64,000 nucleotides of DNA from Candidatus Flemingiibacterium merdigallinarum (GTDB taxonomy: Bacteria; Bacillota; Clostridia; Oscillospirales; CAG-272), in assembly GCA_904386005.1 (NCBI GenBank), contig CAJFKR010000004.1:38001-102000 (forward strand). The letters are read 5' to 3'. The notes beneath the pieces are model-generated. The model was not told the DNA's origin. It did no database searches and worked only from the letters and a program-made list of their open reading frames with translations. This document shows, one piece after another, positions 20,468 to 31,051 of this stretch (position 1 is its first letter; each line of letters starts with the position of its first letter). Made by a program: the position numbers and the translations under genes.

Positions 20468-21496
20468 TCAGTAAAGCGAACCGGAGTTGACTACCGGCTG
20501 TGCGTCGTGATTGCCGCAGAGGACTACGAGCAGATTCGAAACCATTGCCGCCTTGCGCTCCTCGTCGAGCTCGACCGTGCCCTTTTCGGCGAGACGTTCG
20601 AGCGCCATTTCGACCATGCCGACCGCTCCGTCGACTATCATCTTGCGCGCGTCGATTATTGCCGACGCCTGCTGACGTTGAAGCATGACCGCGGCGATTT
20701 CGGGCGCGTAAGCGAGGTAGGTGATCCGCGCTTCGATTATTTCGAGCCCGGCGTCGGCGACGCGGCTTTGCAGTTCGTCGCGTATGCGCGAGACCACGAC
20801 CTCGCTCGAGCCGCGAAGGCTCCCGTCGTCGGCGAAGCCGTCGCCGGTAGTGTCGACATTCGGCGCGACGTCGTAGGGATATATTCTGACGATGTTTCTA
20901 ACCGCGCTGTCGCATTGAAGCGACAGATATTCTTTGTAATTGTCGACGTTGAAGACAGCCTTTGCCGTGTCGACGACCCGCCACATTACGGCGATGCCGA
21001 TTTCGACCGGATTGCCGAGACAGTCGTTTATCTTCTGCCGGCTATTGTTTAGTGTCATAATCTTGAGCGACAGCTTGTTGTTCGGCATCTCGAGCGAATT
21101 GTTAATCGAGTTCAGCCCGATGTTGATGTGACTCTGCTGATTCGACACGTCGCCGCTCTGTCCGAGCCGAGTCTTTGCGGCAGGGTTGACTGCGATGCAG
21201 AAAGGATTGACAAAGTAGAACCCTTCGTTTTTGAGCGTGCCGATGTATTTGCCGAACAGCGTGAGCACAAGAGCTTCCTGCGGCTTTAGGATTTTAAGCC
21301 CCATAAACGGTATCCAGCCGACGGCGAGCCATACCACGCCGACGACAATCATAATTATCGCCAGCGGGGGATATTTCTCGTTTTCTGTCATGATCGCGCC
21401 GACTATGACCAGCGCGATTGCCGCAATGTAGGCTATAATGATCCAGACCAATGCAGCCATGCCGTTTTTGTGTTTTTCGATGATTTTTTCATTCAT
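20468..21496 (-). CDS. SPFH/band 7 domain membrane protein
   Basis: Two N-terminal TM segments, [76 protein letters not shown]. Confidence 0.85.
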   Translation of the reverse strand: MNEKIIEKHKNGMAALVWIIIAYIAAIALVIVGAIMTENEKYPPLAIIMIVVGVVWLAVGWIPFMGLKILKPQEALVLTLFGKYIGTLKNEGFYFVNPFCIAVNPAAKTRLGQSGDVSNQQSHINIGLNSINNSLEMPNNKLSLKIMTLNNSRQKINDCLGNPVEIGIAVMWRVVDTAKAVFNVDNYKEYLSLQCDSAVRNIVRIYPYDVAPNVDTTGDGFADDGSLRGSSEVVVSRIRDELQSRVADAGLEIIEARITYLAYAPEIAAVMLQRQQASAIIDARKMIVDGAVGMVEMALERLAEKGTVELDEERKAAMVSNLLVVLCGNHDAQPVVNSGSLY

Positions 21497-21585
21497 AATT
21501 AATACAACCCTTCATGTGCGATTGATGTAATCTTGATATCAATATGATATCACAAAATTCCGCGATTGTCAATAGGCAAAATAAA

Positions 21586-21612
21586 AAATCCGGAAAAAAA
21601 CTTCCGGATTCG
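21586..21612 (-). terminator. Intrinsic terminator
   Basis: AATCCGGAAAAAAACTTCCGGATT downstream of the minus-strand permease/synthase gene. Confidence 0.7.
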
Positions 21613-21615
21613 ATT

Positions 21616-23295
21616 TTAACTGCCGGTCAATTCGGAAATCAGCCCGAGGAGCCCTTTTTCATGAAAAACCTGCTTGTAATAGCCGAGTTCGTCGGAGATA
21701 AGCCCGTCAATCACGCCCATTCCGAGCAGCTCGACCGGCGCGCGGTCGTCGGTGAAGATATTGTCTCCGCCCGAATAGGGAGTCAGCCCCTCGGCAACCG
21801 AGAGCATACGGGACTCAAAGTCAATGTCGCCGAAGCCCTCGGGCGCTCCGTCAAAGTCGAGCAGCGATATACTGCCGTCAGCCGCGCCGCCATCGGACGC
21901 GCGCGCGAACAGCTCGCGGTTGGTAGTGCCGGGCACGTCCACTGTGACGACATCGTCGAACACCGAAGCTATTGTGTCGCACAGCCATTCGTTAATGCTG
22001 CCCTCGCCGTCGCTGACCATGTTGAGGTTGACTACCATCACACCGCCCGGCTTTAAGTGGTCGCGCACAAGCGTGAAGAATTCGGCGCTCGACATCTGGA
22101 ACGGTATCGTTATGTCCTGATACGCGTCGACCATGATGACGTCGTATTTGTTCGGGTCGACCTCGAGATAGGCGCGTCCGTCGTAGGTTATTGACTCGAC
22201 CGTCTCGGGCAGACCGAAGTATTCGTGCGCGAGGTCGGTTATATTCTCGTCTATCTCGACGCCGGTGACGGTCGACCCCGGGTAATATTTCTGGCAGAGG
22301 GTCGCGTAGGTGCCGCTGCCCATGCCGAGGACGAGTATATCGAGCTTGTCCGAGCTGCTGCCGGTTGTGTCCATGCTCATCAGCGGCGCGGCGAGCGCGG
22401 TGTCGTAGTACATACCGGTGAGTCCGCCGTCCTTCATCGCGACCGACTGCACGCCGAACAGGACATTCGTAGACAACAGTATGCTGCGGTCGGTCTCCTT
22501 GACCTGTAGGTAGTTGTAGATCGACTCGCCCTCATACAATAGATCCTTTTCCCAGAACGCGAAGCTGTCCGAATGACCGAATATTGAGCAGACGACAAAT
22601 ATAACTACCGACACCGCGGACGCTATGAGCTTTGTCTTTGTCGATATAAAATAGATAAGTCCGAGTATCAGCAGCACCGACGAGAATATCAGGAAGGTTA
22701 TCGATGTGCCGACCGCGGGTATCGTCACAAAGGTCGGGAGAAATGTTCCGAGTATGCTGCCGACCGTGTTGAACGCTTCGAGCCGACCGACAGTGCGTCC
22801 GCTGTCGTCCATTGACTCCATCGCGAATTTGACGAGCGACGGCGTCGCGGTTCCGAGCAGGAACAGCGGGTAGGCGAATATCACCATACAGGATACGAAA
22901 GCCGCGACGACGAGGTAGCCGGTGTCGACCGCGAGGACGAGCAGTCCGGATATGCCGATTATAATATACTTGCCGACGAGCGGTATGCAGGCGATCCAGA
23001 CAGCCGCGACGACGAGCCGCATATACAGCCGTCCCGGGTCGGGGTCGCGGTCGGCGATACGCCCGCCCCAGATATTGCCGAGGGCGAGCGCGATCATAAT
23101 TGTGCCGATGATTATCGTCCAGACGATCTGCGACGAGCTGAAATAAGGAGCGAGCAGGCGGCTCGCGCCGAGCTCGACCGCCATTACGGCGATTCCCGAG
23201 AAGAATTCGGTCAGGTAGAGATAGAGCTTGTTTTTGAGCAGTTTGTTCTGCGCGATTTTGGCTTTTAAGTCTGACAATTCTGATTTTTCAGTCAT
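21616..23295 (-). CDS. Fused membrane (MFS-like)/spermidine synthase-like methyltransferase-fold protein
   Basis: N-terminal multi-TM region, then DKLDILVLGMGSGTYATLCQKYYPGSTVTGVEIDENITDLAHEYFGL and YDVIMVDAYQDITIPFQMSSAEFF. Confidence 0.8.
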   Translation of the reverse strand: MTEKSELSDLKAKIAQNKLLKNKLYLYLTEFFSGIAVMAVELGASRLLAPYFSSSQIVWTIIIGTIMIALALGNIWGGRIADRDPDPGRLYMRLVVAAVWIACIPLVGKYIIIGISGLLVLAVDTGYLVVAAFVSCMVIFAYPLFLLGTATPSLVKFAMESMDDSGRTVGRLEAFNTVGSILGTFLPTFVTIPAVGTSITFLIFSSVLLILGLIYFISTKTKLIASAVSVVIFVVCSIFGHSDSFAFWEKDLLYEGESIYNYLQVKETDRSILLSTNVLFGVQSVAMKDGGLTGMYYDTALAAPLMSMDTTGSSSDKLDILVLGMGSGTYATLCQKYYPGSTVTGVEIDENITDLAHEYFGLPETVESITYDGRAYLEVDPNKYDVIMVDAYQDITIPFQMSSAEFFTLVRDHLKPGGVMVVNLNMVSDGEGSINEWLCDTIASVFDDVVTVDVPGTTNRELFARASDGGAADGSISLLDFDGAPEGFGDIDFESRMLSVAEGLTPYSGGDNIFTDDRAPVELLGMGVIDGLISDELGYYKQVFHEKGLLGLISELTGS

Positions 23296-23343
23296 ATGTG
23301 ATACTTCCGGCTTTGATAATTAACTGTTTAGCAACGAATAAAT

Positions 23344-24243
23344 TCATTTTTTACGTCTGCCCTGATAGCCGCGGTATTCATTAGGACCGTCGAAGAATTC
23401 GACTCCGCCGCGGCAGCGTTTCAGATAATCGAGTGAGGTCAGCTGCGCCGACCATTCGAGGTCGTCGAAGAACACCGGATCATGGTAGCCCTCGATGTCG
23501 CAGCTGCCGACAAAGCCGTGCTGCATCAATATCGTGAAGATATCGACCCAGTCGGTGTCGCCGAATCCGGGCGTACGGTTCCAGCAGAACGGCGACGTGC
23601 CGGTTATGCCCTCGTCGCGGATGATGTCCCACGCGATGTGCCCGTCCTTGCCGTGGACGTGGACTACCTTGCCCGCCCAATGGTGCAGCTGGATTATCGG
23701 GTCGGCGAGCGTCTCTATCGCGTGAGTCGGCTCCCATTCAAGCCCGAGCGCGCCGCTCGGAACGGCGTCGAACATCAGCTCCCACGATTTGGGACAGAAC
23801 GCGATATTCGTCGAACCGCGATGCCAGCCGCCGCCGCAGCCCTCGAACGCGATGCGGACGCCATTCGCTTCGGCGCGGCGGGCGAGCTCGTCGAATACGC
23901 GCTTGAACTCGGGGATTGTATCGGGCACGCTCTTTTCGGGATTGCCGCCGGCGAATACTGAAACGATATTCGTGCCGTAAAGCCGCGCGCTGTCAATCAG
24001 CTTTTCGACCGCGCGGCGCACCTTTTCGTCGAGCAGAGTATTGCCGTAGCGACCGAGCGCGCCGACCGTTCTGCCGTCGAGCGAATCGCGTATACGCGCG
24101 GCGTGTTCTGTGAGGTCGACCTCGTCGATATCCCAGCTGTTGAAATCGAGCTCGTAGCTCTCGAAGCCCTTTGGGTTGAGCTGCGGGATCATCGCCGCGG
24201 CCTTTTCGGCGGGGATAAGCGTACCGATTTTGATGTCAAACAT
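23344..24243 (-). CDS. Sugar phosphate isomerase/epimerase
   Basis: TIM-barrel AP-endonuclease-2-like: NGVRIAFEGCGGGWHRGSTNIAFCPKSWELMFDAVPSGALGLEWEPTHAIE; ATG 24243 after AGGTG. Confidence 0.85.
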   Translation of the reverse strand: MFDIKIGTLIPAEKAAAMIPQLNPKGFESYELDFNSWDIDEVDLTEHAARIRDSLDGRTVGALGRYGNTLLDEKVRRAVEKLIDSARLYGTNIVSVFAGGNPEKSVPDTIPEFKRVFDELARRAEANGVRIAFEGCGGGWHRGSTNIAFCPKSWELMFDAVPSGALGLEWEPTHAIETLADPIIQLHHWAGKVVHVHGKDGHIAWDIIRDEGITGTSPFCWNRTPGFGDTDWVDIFTILMQHGFVGSCDIEGYHDPVFFDDLEWSAQLTSLDYLKRCRGGVEFFDGPNEYRGYQGRRKK

Positions 24244-24248
24244 TGAAA

Positions 24249-24674
24249 TCACCTCTGTGTGCGTCTATATTTATAGTTTCGGTAGTCGTCAAAAAAAGTC
24301 CTATGCAGCCGCCGTAGCAAAATAGATATTCCTATCCCGACCGCCAGCGGCACAAAGCTGACAGCGATAATCATGACGGTCATATCGGCTGTCTCGGGCA
24401 GGAACCCGCGTATAAGTCCGGCAAGCATGAACACAAGCAGGTTCACGATGAGATAGCCGTTGTCGCGGAACGCGAGCGGCAGCGCGAGAAGTCCGTAGGC
24501 AAGCGCGAAGATAAAGCAGTATAGGGTTGTAGCCATTCCTTTTGTGTCAACCTGCATTGTTATCATACCCTCGTCCGGCGTCCAGCCGCAGTATATGATG
24601 AAGAACCATACCGCGACCGCACCGAGCAGAAGGGAAGATATCAGCTTTGCTTTGAGCCTGGCACATCGAAACAT
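24249..24674 (-). CDS. Hypothetical multi-TM membrane protein
   Basis: 141 aa, four hydrophobic segments, GAGGTAAAG RBS. Confidence 0.5.
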   Translation of the reverse strand: MFRCARLKAKLISSLLLGAVAVWFFIIYCGWTPDEGMITMQVDTKGMATTLYCFIFALAYGLLALPLAFRDNGYLIVNLLVFMLAGLIRGFLPETADMTVMIIAVSFVPLAVGIGISILLRRLHRTFFDDYRNYKYRRTQR

Positions 24675-24741
24675 TGTCTTTACCTCATTGATTTTGGCGT
24701 CGCTGTTTTCGATTATTTATTCAGCTGTTATTCTTGTGTTT

Positions 24742-24782
24742 ATTCAACATTGAATATTCAGCATGAATATTCAATGTTGAAT
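24742..24782. repeat. Perfect 19-bp-arm AT-rich palindrome immediately 3' of ftsH
   Basis: ATTCAACATTGAATATTCA GCA TGAATATTCAATGTTGAAT. Confidence 0.85.
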
Positions 24783-24784
24783 AT

Positions 24785-26650
24785 TCAGCCGTTCAGAATC
24801 TTCATGAACTCGTCGCCGGTGATAGTCTCGCGTTCGAGCAGATACGCCGCGAGCTCATCGAGCTTCTGACGGTTGTCGGACAGAATCGATATCGCCTTTT
24901 CGTGTGCCGCGCGGATGGTCTCGACGACCTTTTCGTCGATCTTCGCCGCCGTCTCGTCTGAGCAGGCGAGCGATGTGTCCTGTGTCAGGTACTTGCCGCT
25001 GACCGTCTCGAGCGCGACCATGCCGAACTCGTCGCTCATGCCGTAGCGCGTGATCATCGCACGGGCGAGCTTGGTCGCCTGCTCGATGTCGTTCGACGCT
25101 CCGGTCGTGGCGCGACCGAACACGATCTCCTCGGCGGCGCGTCCGCCGGTGAGGGTAGCGAGCTTGTTCTTTATCTCCTCGCTGTTCATCAGACTGCGCT
25201 GTCCGTCGTCTACCTGCATAGTGTAGCCGAGCGCGCCGGATGTGCGCGGTACGATCGTAATCTTCGTGACCGGAGCCGAATCCGACTGGCGCGCGGCGAC
25301 GAGTGCGTGGCCGATTTCGTGGTATGCGACTATGCGCTTCTCGCTGTCCGAGATAACCGCGTTCTTGCGCTGATAGCCGGCGATGACCGTCTCGACACTC
25401 TCCTCGAGGTCGGAGTCTATGACCTCGCTTCGTCCGAGCCGAACCGCGCGCAGCGCAGCTTCGTTGATGATATTCGCGAGCTCCGCGCCGGACGCTCCGG
25501 CGGTCATGCGGGCAATTTTCGCGAAATCTGCGTTAGGCGCGATTTTGACGCCTTTGGCGTGGACGCGGAGTATGGCTTCACGTCCGGCGAGGTCGGGCAG
25601 CTCAACCGGAACACGTCGGTCGAAACGTCCGGGGCGCAGCAGCGCCGGGTCGAGCGTTTCGGGACGGTTGGTTGCGGCGAGTATCACGACGCCGCTCGCC
25701 GGGTCGAAGCCGTCCATCTCGGCCAGCAGCTGGTTTAAGGTCTGTTCGCGCTCGTCGTTGCCTCCGATGCCCGACGTGTCGCGCTTTTTGCCGATCGCGT
25801 CGATTTCGTCTATAAATACGATACAGGGAGCTTTCTCGTTCGCCTGCTTAAAAAGGTCGCGGACCTTTGCCGCGCCCATGCCGACGAACATCTCTACAAA
25901 TTCCGATCCGGAGATCGAGAAGAACGGAACCTTCGCCTCACCGGCGACCGCCTTTGCGAGCAGGGTCTTACCTGTGCCGGGAGGTCCGACGAGCAGCACG
26001 CCCTTCGGCAGCTTCGCGCCGATCTCGGCGTATTTTTCCGGCTCGTGCAAAAAGTCAACGACTTCGGCGAGCGCGTCCTTAGCCTCGTCCTGACCGGCGA
26101 CGTCGGCAAAGGTCTTACCGGTCTGCGCCGCGACATATACCTTGGCGTCGGCCTTGCCGAACGACATCACATTGCCGCCCGGGAAGCCGCCGTTCTTGAG
26201 CTTTTTCATCATCATACGGTTGAAAATTTCGCCTATGATGAGGAAAAAGGCGATCGGCAGAACCCAGCTGACTATAAATGAAATGAGCGGGTCCTGCTGT
26301 GTCGGTATCGCCGCGCTAAATACAATATCGGAATTATCACGCAGCTGTGAGAGCAGGCGCTGACCGTCGTCGGGCCAGATGCCGGTGCTGTAGAGCTTCG
26401 CGGTGCGCGCGTCGGTGCCGCTGATGAAAATTATCTCACCGGCTTCGGCGTCATACGCTACCTCATTGACCTGCCCCGCGTCGATCATATCGAGAAATTC
26501 GTTATACGGGATCTCGGTGACCTGCTTGTGAAGTAACGACGGAAACAGGAATATATTGAGGAGAATGATAATGATCATTGCAATTCCGGCGTAATAAATC
26601 AAAGGTTTTTTCGGAGTTTTGGATTGGTCATCGTTTTTTTCTTCAATCAT
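24785..26650 (-). CDS. ftsH: ATP-dependent zinc metalloprotease FtsH
   Basis: [18 protein letters not shown] Walker [16 protein letters not shown] region, [12 protein letters not shown] zinc site. Confidence 0.97.
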   Translation of the reverse strand: MIEEKNDDQSKTPKKPLIYYAGIAMIIIILLNIFLFPSLLHKQVTEIPYNEFLDMIDAGQVNEVAYDAEAGEIIFISGTDARTAKLYSTGIWPDDGQRLLSQLRDNSDIVFSAAIPTQQDPLISFIVSWVLPIAFFLIIGEIFNRMMMKKLKNGGFPGGNVMSFGKADAKVYVAAQTGKTFADVAGQDEAKDALAEVVDFLHEPEKYAEIGAKLPKGVLLVGPPGTGKTLLAKAVAGEAKVPFFSISGSEFVEMFVGMGAAKVRDLFKQANEKAPCIVFIDEIDAIGKKRDTSGIGGNDEREQTLNQLLAEMDGFDPASGVVILAATNRPETLDPALLRPGRFDRRVPVELPDLAGREAILRVHAKGVKIAPNADFAKIARMTAGASGAELANIINEAALRAVRLGRSEVIDSDLEESVETVIAGYQRKNAVISDSEKRIVAYHEIGHALVAARQSDSAPVTKITIVPRTSGALGYTMQVDDGQRSLMNSEEIKNKLATLTGGRAAEEIVFGRATTGASNDIEQATKLARAMITRYGMSDEFGMVALETVSGKYLTQDTSLACSDETAAKIDEKVVETIRAAHEKAISILSDNRQKLDELAAYLLERETITGDEFMKILNG

Positions 26651-26789
26651 GCGTTTGAATCAGTCCTTTCCTAAATAGTAATCCTATCCACGGCTCTGTG
26701 TTGAGACGCGGGGATTGTATAATAGTATAGCATATATTTATAATCGAGTCAACTATTTTTATCTTAAATATAGGTTAATAATGATAGTA

Positions 26790-26825
26790 CACGGCTATGA
26801 CGAATAATATTCGCACATAGCCGTG
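26790..26825 (-). terminator. Hairpin between ftsH and the GH36-like gene
   Basis: CACGGCTATG..CATAGCCGTG, 10-bp arms with inner CGAAT/ATTCG. Confidence 0.55.
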
Positions 26826-26837
26826 GGCTGAATTGCT

Positions 26838-28841
26838 TCATTTGTGGTATTTTATAAACGCGTAGCCGCGTTTCTTGCCGAAATGAGCAGTTAAGGCGTC
26901 ATTCTGGCAGTCGATCTCGACCTTCGTATTTGACGCGAGCAGGTCGAGCTTCGCGCCCTGAGGAAGCGCGACATTGTAACTGTAGCTGTCGATGTCAGAC
27001 GATTCGCGCAGGAGTATCAGATATCCGTCGCTCTCGCCGCAGCGCGCGTGGAAGCCGGTGTAGACAATGCCGTCGGGCTGCTCGCCTATCGGCAGGACGT
27101 CGGCTGTATACAGCTTGTCGCGCTCGATGCGCCAGAGGTGACAGATGTGCGAAAGCCGGTCGAGCTGCTCGTCCGACAGGTGCTGCATCTCCATCCAGAT
27201 AAGCGGGTTCGCGACCATGATCGAAGCGAACAGCCAGTCGATGTCGTAGTTTGCCGGAGCGAGCTCATCGCCCGGCGCGACCGACTCGTAGCGGTCGGCG
27301 TTGCGCTGATTGTTCAGTATCTCGAACTGGAACTTGCGGGTTGGAAAGAACTCGGACAGCATCCAGAGGTTCTTCAGCGTGGCGTGCGGGTAGTAGTTCA
27401 TGAAGTCGGTGTAGCGGTTCTCGACGAATATCGTTCCGATTTCCTTCATCGCGAGGTAGCCGAGCCGGACGCCGGCGGTGATATCTATGTTGTAGCTGAG
27501 CTCACAGCCCGACTTCTCGCGCGCAAGGCTCATGAAGCGACCGATATTGCGCTCGCCGAGCTTGTTTTTCAGTATCATTCCGTCGAGCTTGAACTGCTTT
27601 ATGCCGTACTCGCGGCTGAGTGTGGCGAGCCTCTCCGCGTCGCGCTCGCAATTCTGATAGTCGCCCTCGCCGTCCGGACTGAACCAGAGCGCGAGCTCGA
27701 GGTTGTCGCTCATCAGCGGCGCGAGACCTGACGGGAAGCGGTCGGGGTCGACGTCCCAGAAGCGCGGGTCGTTCTTGTAGTAGCCCTCCGACCAGATGCT
27801 GCCCTTCGGCTTCTGACGCGACGAGTTCGCGGTCACGCCCTTTTCCCAGCCGTCGTCGATCTGCATCACATCGACACCGATTTTGGTCGCCGCGTCGCGC
27901 TCACGGAGCATGAATTCCTCACAGATCGCGGCGTCTCGGCTGCGGTCGCCCCAGGTGTTCGACATCGCGAACAGGCTGCCGCCGCCAAGGCAGACCTTCG
28001 CATACAGCCGCTTATACAGGTTCGGCAGAGTCTTTGCCCTGCCGGTGCCGACAGTCGAGCCGTAGAGCGGCAGCTCAACGTCGCCGACCTCGTCGGTTCT
28101 GACGCCGCTGCCGCAGAGCCGGGCATATCCGCCGGCGCGCGAGCGGAGCTTCAGGTCGCGGCTGTGTCGATTGAGCTGTGACGAGATGCAGGGAGCTTCC
28201 TTGACAATGAGCAGCGCGTGGTCGGTTTGGTATTCGTCGAGAATGAACATCGAGCCGTCGAACGAATTCTCGCGGTGGTCGTAAATCAGCTCGCTGCCCC
28301 GACGGACAAGGCAGTCGTTGACGTCGGTCTGTTCAACGAATGTGATTGCGTCGACCCGTATATGCGGCGACGACAGGGTTAAGCAGTCGACCGTGTCGTC
28401 CTCGGGCAGCAGCTTATTTATCGCGGCGCGCTCGTCGCTCTCGATACCGCTCGGGCGCTCGTCCGGGGCTGTTTCGCCCGACGCGGTCGGCTTGCCGCTG
28501 ACATAAAGCCGCGTGGTGACAAACGGCGAGCCGTCGTATACCTCGAAGCACTGCCTGATTTTCGCGGTCGGATTTGTATAGACAAGCTCGGCGGTGATAT
28601 GCGGCGCGGACAGTCCATCGTTGTCGGAAACATACTGTCTGAACTCGACCGAAGCGGTCGCGAAGTCAAATCCGCAGACATTGAACATCGCGGTCGGGCA
28701 GTCGCTCTCCCAGCACTTGTTCGCGAGCTTGTCGAGGATATATTCGCTGTGCGGCAGCGCGCCGTCAAGTCTCACCGCGCGTTCGATTTGCTCATTGCCG
28801 ACCTTGAGCAGATTGTCTTTATAAATAGCGTAGGAATTCAT
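26838..28841 (-). CDS. Alpha-galactosidase-like glycoside hydrolase (clan GH-D/GH36-like)
   Basis: VDVMQIDDGWEKG, GIKQFKLDGMILKNK; ATG 28841 with upstream GGAAAGGAA and an intervening hairpin. Confidence 0.8.
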   Translation of the reverse strand: MNSYAIYKDNLLKVGNEQIERAVRLDGALPHSEYILDKLANKCWESDCPTAMFNVCGFDFATASVEFRQYVSDNDGLSAPHITAELVYTNPTAKIRQCFEVYDGSPFVTTRLYVSGKPTASGETAPDERPSGIESDERAAINKLLPEDDTVDCLTLSSPHIRVDAITFVEQTDVNDCLVRRGSELIYDHRENSFDGSMFILDEYQTDHALLIVKEAPCISSQLNRHSRDLKLRSRAGGYARLCGSGVRTDEVGDVELPLYGSTVGTGRAKTLPNLYKRLYAKVCLGGGSLFAMSNTWGDRSRDAAICEEFMLRERDAATKIGVDVMQIDDGWEKGVTANSSRQKPKGSIWSEGYYKNDPRFWDVDPDRFPSGLAPLMSDNLELALWFSPDGEGDYQNCERDAERLATLSREYGIKQFKLDGMILKNKLGERNIGRFMSLAREKSGCELSYNIDITAGVRLGYLAMKEIGTIFVENRYTDFMNYYPHATLKNLWMLSEFFPTRKFQFEILNNQRNADRYESVAPGDELAPANYDIDWLFASIMVANPLIWMEMQHLSDEQLDRLSHICHLWRIERDKLYTADVLPIGEQPDGIVYTGFHARCGESDGYLILLRESSDIDSYSYNVALPQGAKLDLLASNTKVEIDCQNDALTAHFGKKRGYAFIKYHK

Positions 28842-28853
28842 TTTTATTACCCT

Positions 28854-28873
28854 GACTTCGCGGCGGCGAAGTC
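28854..28873 (-). promoter_or_regulatory. Hairpin between SD-like tract and start codon (copy 1)
   Basis: GACTTCGC/GCGAAGTC 8-bp arms; GGAAAGGAA (minus) at 28874-28882; ATG at 28841. Confidence 0.6.
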
Positions 28874-29165
28874 TTCCTTTCCGTGTATAACGCCGCGATT
28901 CATGCGCGGGCTTGTTTTCGGATACAAACAGATATATGTTGATTTCAGTATAGCATATCACACGGGTAATGTCAAGCTTATATGTGAGATTTCGAAAGAA
29001 TGGCGGATCGGCTGAAAGAATTGCGATGACGGTATGAATATCGCTTCCGTTAATTGGTTGTGACTTGCATATGTGATTACAAATACGCTTTCGGCTGAAT
29101 TTGTGTCAAAATCCCAATAAACGGATATACTGCATAGTGAAAACACATATAAGGGGGCTTTGCCA

Positions 29166-29573
29166 ATGGAAAGTACGCAAAACAACGGCTATCTCATCGT
29201 CAACGTCGTGACCGCGCGCGGCGCGATACCTGTGGCGGGAGCTAAGGTAACGGTATACGACAACACATCCGACGCGAATCCGCCGGTCGCTGTCATCTAC
29301 ACCGACTCCGCCGGCAAATCCGAGAAGCTGGAGCTTCCGGCGCCGTCAAGGTCGCTGAGCGAGCAGCCGGGGAATGTCAAGCCTTACGCGACCTATCTCA
29401 TTGAGGTTGACAAGGAGGGATACTATCCGGTCACGAAAAACGACGTGCCGATATTCACCGGCGTTACGTCGATACAGCCGGTCGACCTGATGCCGCTCGC
29501 CGAATACGACTCAGACAGCGTCTACCCGCGTTACGGACTTGTGACCGACGAATACGAGAATCCCGAGCTGTGA
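29166..29573 (+). CDS. Carboxypeptidase-regulatory-like (Ig-fold) domain protein
   Basis: GYLIVNVVTARGAIPVAGAKVTVYDNTS...; 10 bp upstream of the peptidoglycan-binding protein. Confidence 0.6.
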   Translation: MESTQNNGYLIVNVVTARGAIPVAGAKVTVYDNTSDANPPVAVIYTDSAGKSEKLELPAPSRSLSEQPGNVKPYATYLIEVDKEGYYPVTKNDVPIFTGVTSIQPVDLMPLAEYDSDSVYPRYGLVTDEYENPEL

Positions 29574-29583
29574 GGAGGTATAT

Positions 29584-30978
29584 ATGCCCGAACTTCCATA
29601 TATTCCCGAATACATCACAGTACATCTCGGTCCTCCCGACTCGCCGGCGCAGAATGTGACAGTTCCGTTCAACGAATACATCAAGAACGTCGCGTCGAGT
29701 GAAATCTACCCGACCTGGCCCGAGAGCGCGATCCGAGCCAACATCTACGCGCAGATATCATTCGCGCTCAATCGCATCTACACCGAATACTACCGCAGCC
29801 GCGGATACGATTTTGACATAACGAACTCGACCGCGTACGACCAGTCGTTTGTGAACGGCCGCGACATCTTCGAAAATATCAGCCGGATTGTCGACGAGAT
29901 TTTCACCGACTACATAAGCCGTCAAGGCACGGTCGAGCCGCTGTTCGCGCAGTACTGCGACGGCACGAATGTGATCTGCGACGGACTTTCGCAGTGGGGC
30001 ACGGTCGAGCTTGCGAACCAGGGACTGACACCGTACGAGATACTGACCTACTATTATGGAAACGATATAAATATCAACCGCGACACGCCGATTCGTCCGA
30101 TCGAGGGGAGCGCGCCGCTGCGTCCGCTTCGCCCGGGCGACGCGGGAGAGGATGTGCGAACCGTGCAGCTAAGGCTGAACCGAATTTCACAAAACTATCC
30201 GTCGATACCGAAGATATATCCGGTCGACGGAGTTTACACATATGAAATGCTGAACGCGGTGCAAGAGTTCCAACGCATATTCGACCTGACGCCCGACGGC
30301 ATTATCGGCAACGCGACTTGGTACAAGATATTGCAGATATACAATGCCGTCAAGCGGCTGAACGAGCTCGATTCGGAGGGTCTCGAGCTGTCGGAGGTCG
30401 AGAAGGTATTTCCCGAGGAGCTGTCGCGCGGCGACACCGGAGTTTATGTCAAGGTCGCGCAGTACTATCTCGCGGTCATCGCGCAGAATCTTGATACAGT
30501 GCCGGAAATTGACATTGACGGAATCTTCGGTCCGAGAACCGAGGCGGCGGTCAAGGCGTTCCAAAGGGACTACGGCCTGCCCGAGACCGGAATAATCGAC
30601 GAGCGCACATGGAACGATATGTATAATGTCTACCGCGGAATTGTCGAGTCGACGCCCGAATACTACACGGGAGTACCGGTCGCGCCCTATCCCGGGTTTG
30701 TATTGTCGATAGGTATGCGCGGCAACGAGGTGCGGCTTTTGCAGGAATATCTCTCGAAGCTGTCCGAGGTATACCCCGAGATACCGCAGATCGCGGTTGA
30801 CGGCGTATTCGGTCCGGCGACCCGCAGCGCGGTCATGGCCGCGCAGCAGCTGTTCGGTTTGCCGGTGACCGGAATCGTGTTCGCGCTCACATGGGACGCG
30901 ATAACCAGCGCGTATCAGGACGTCATATCGGGCGAGACTGCCGCCGAGGGGCAATACGCGGGCTATACGCTCGGCTGA
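29584..30978 (+). CDS. Peptidoglycan-binding protein with three PG_binding_1 repeats (spore cortex-lytic-like family)
   Basis: Repeated LRPGDAGEDVRTVQLRLNRI...IDGIFGPRTEAAVKAFQRDYGLPETGIIDERTW-type units. Confidence 0.8.
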   Translation: MPELPYIPEYITVHLGPPDSPAQNVTVPFNEYIKNVASSEIYPTWPESAIRANIYAQISFALNRIYTEYYRSRGYDFDITNSTAYDQSFVNGRDIFENISRIVDEIFTDYISRQGTVEPLFAQYCDGTNVICDGLSQWGTVELANQGLTPYEILTYYYGNDININRDTPIRPIEGSAPLRPLRPGDAGEDVRTVQLRLNRISQNYPSIPKIYPVDGVYTYEMLNAVQEFQRIFDLTPDGIIGNATWYKILQIYNAVKRLNELDSEGLELSEVEKVFPEELSRGDTGVYVKVAQYYLAVIAQNLDTVPEIDIDGIFGPRTEAAVKAFQRDYGLPETGIIDERTWNDMYNVYRGIVESTPEYYTGVPVAPYPGFVLSIGMRGNEVRLLQEYLSKLSEVYPEIPQIAVDGVFGPATRSAVMAAQQLFGLPVTGIVFALTWDAITSAYQDVISGETAAEGQYAGYTLG

Positions 30979-31051
30979 CTCCCGCCGCCGCGATATTCCG
31001 AGCAGTCACAGTTAAAGAGCACAACGACCGAACACGAAAGGATGACCGCGA

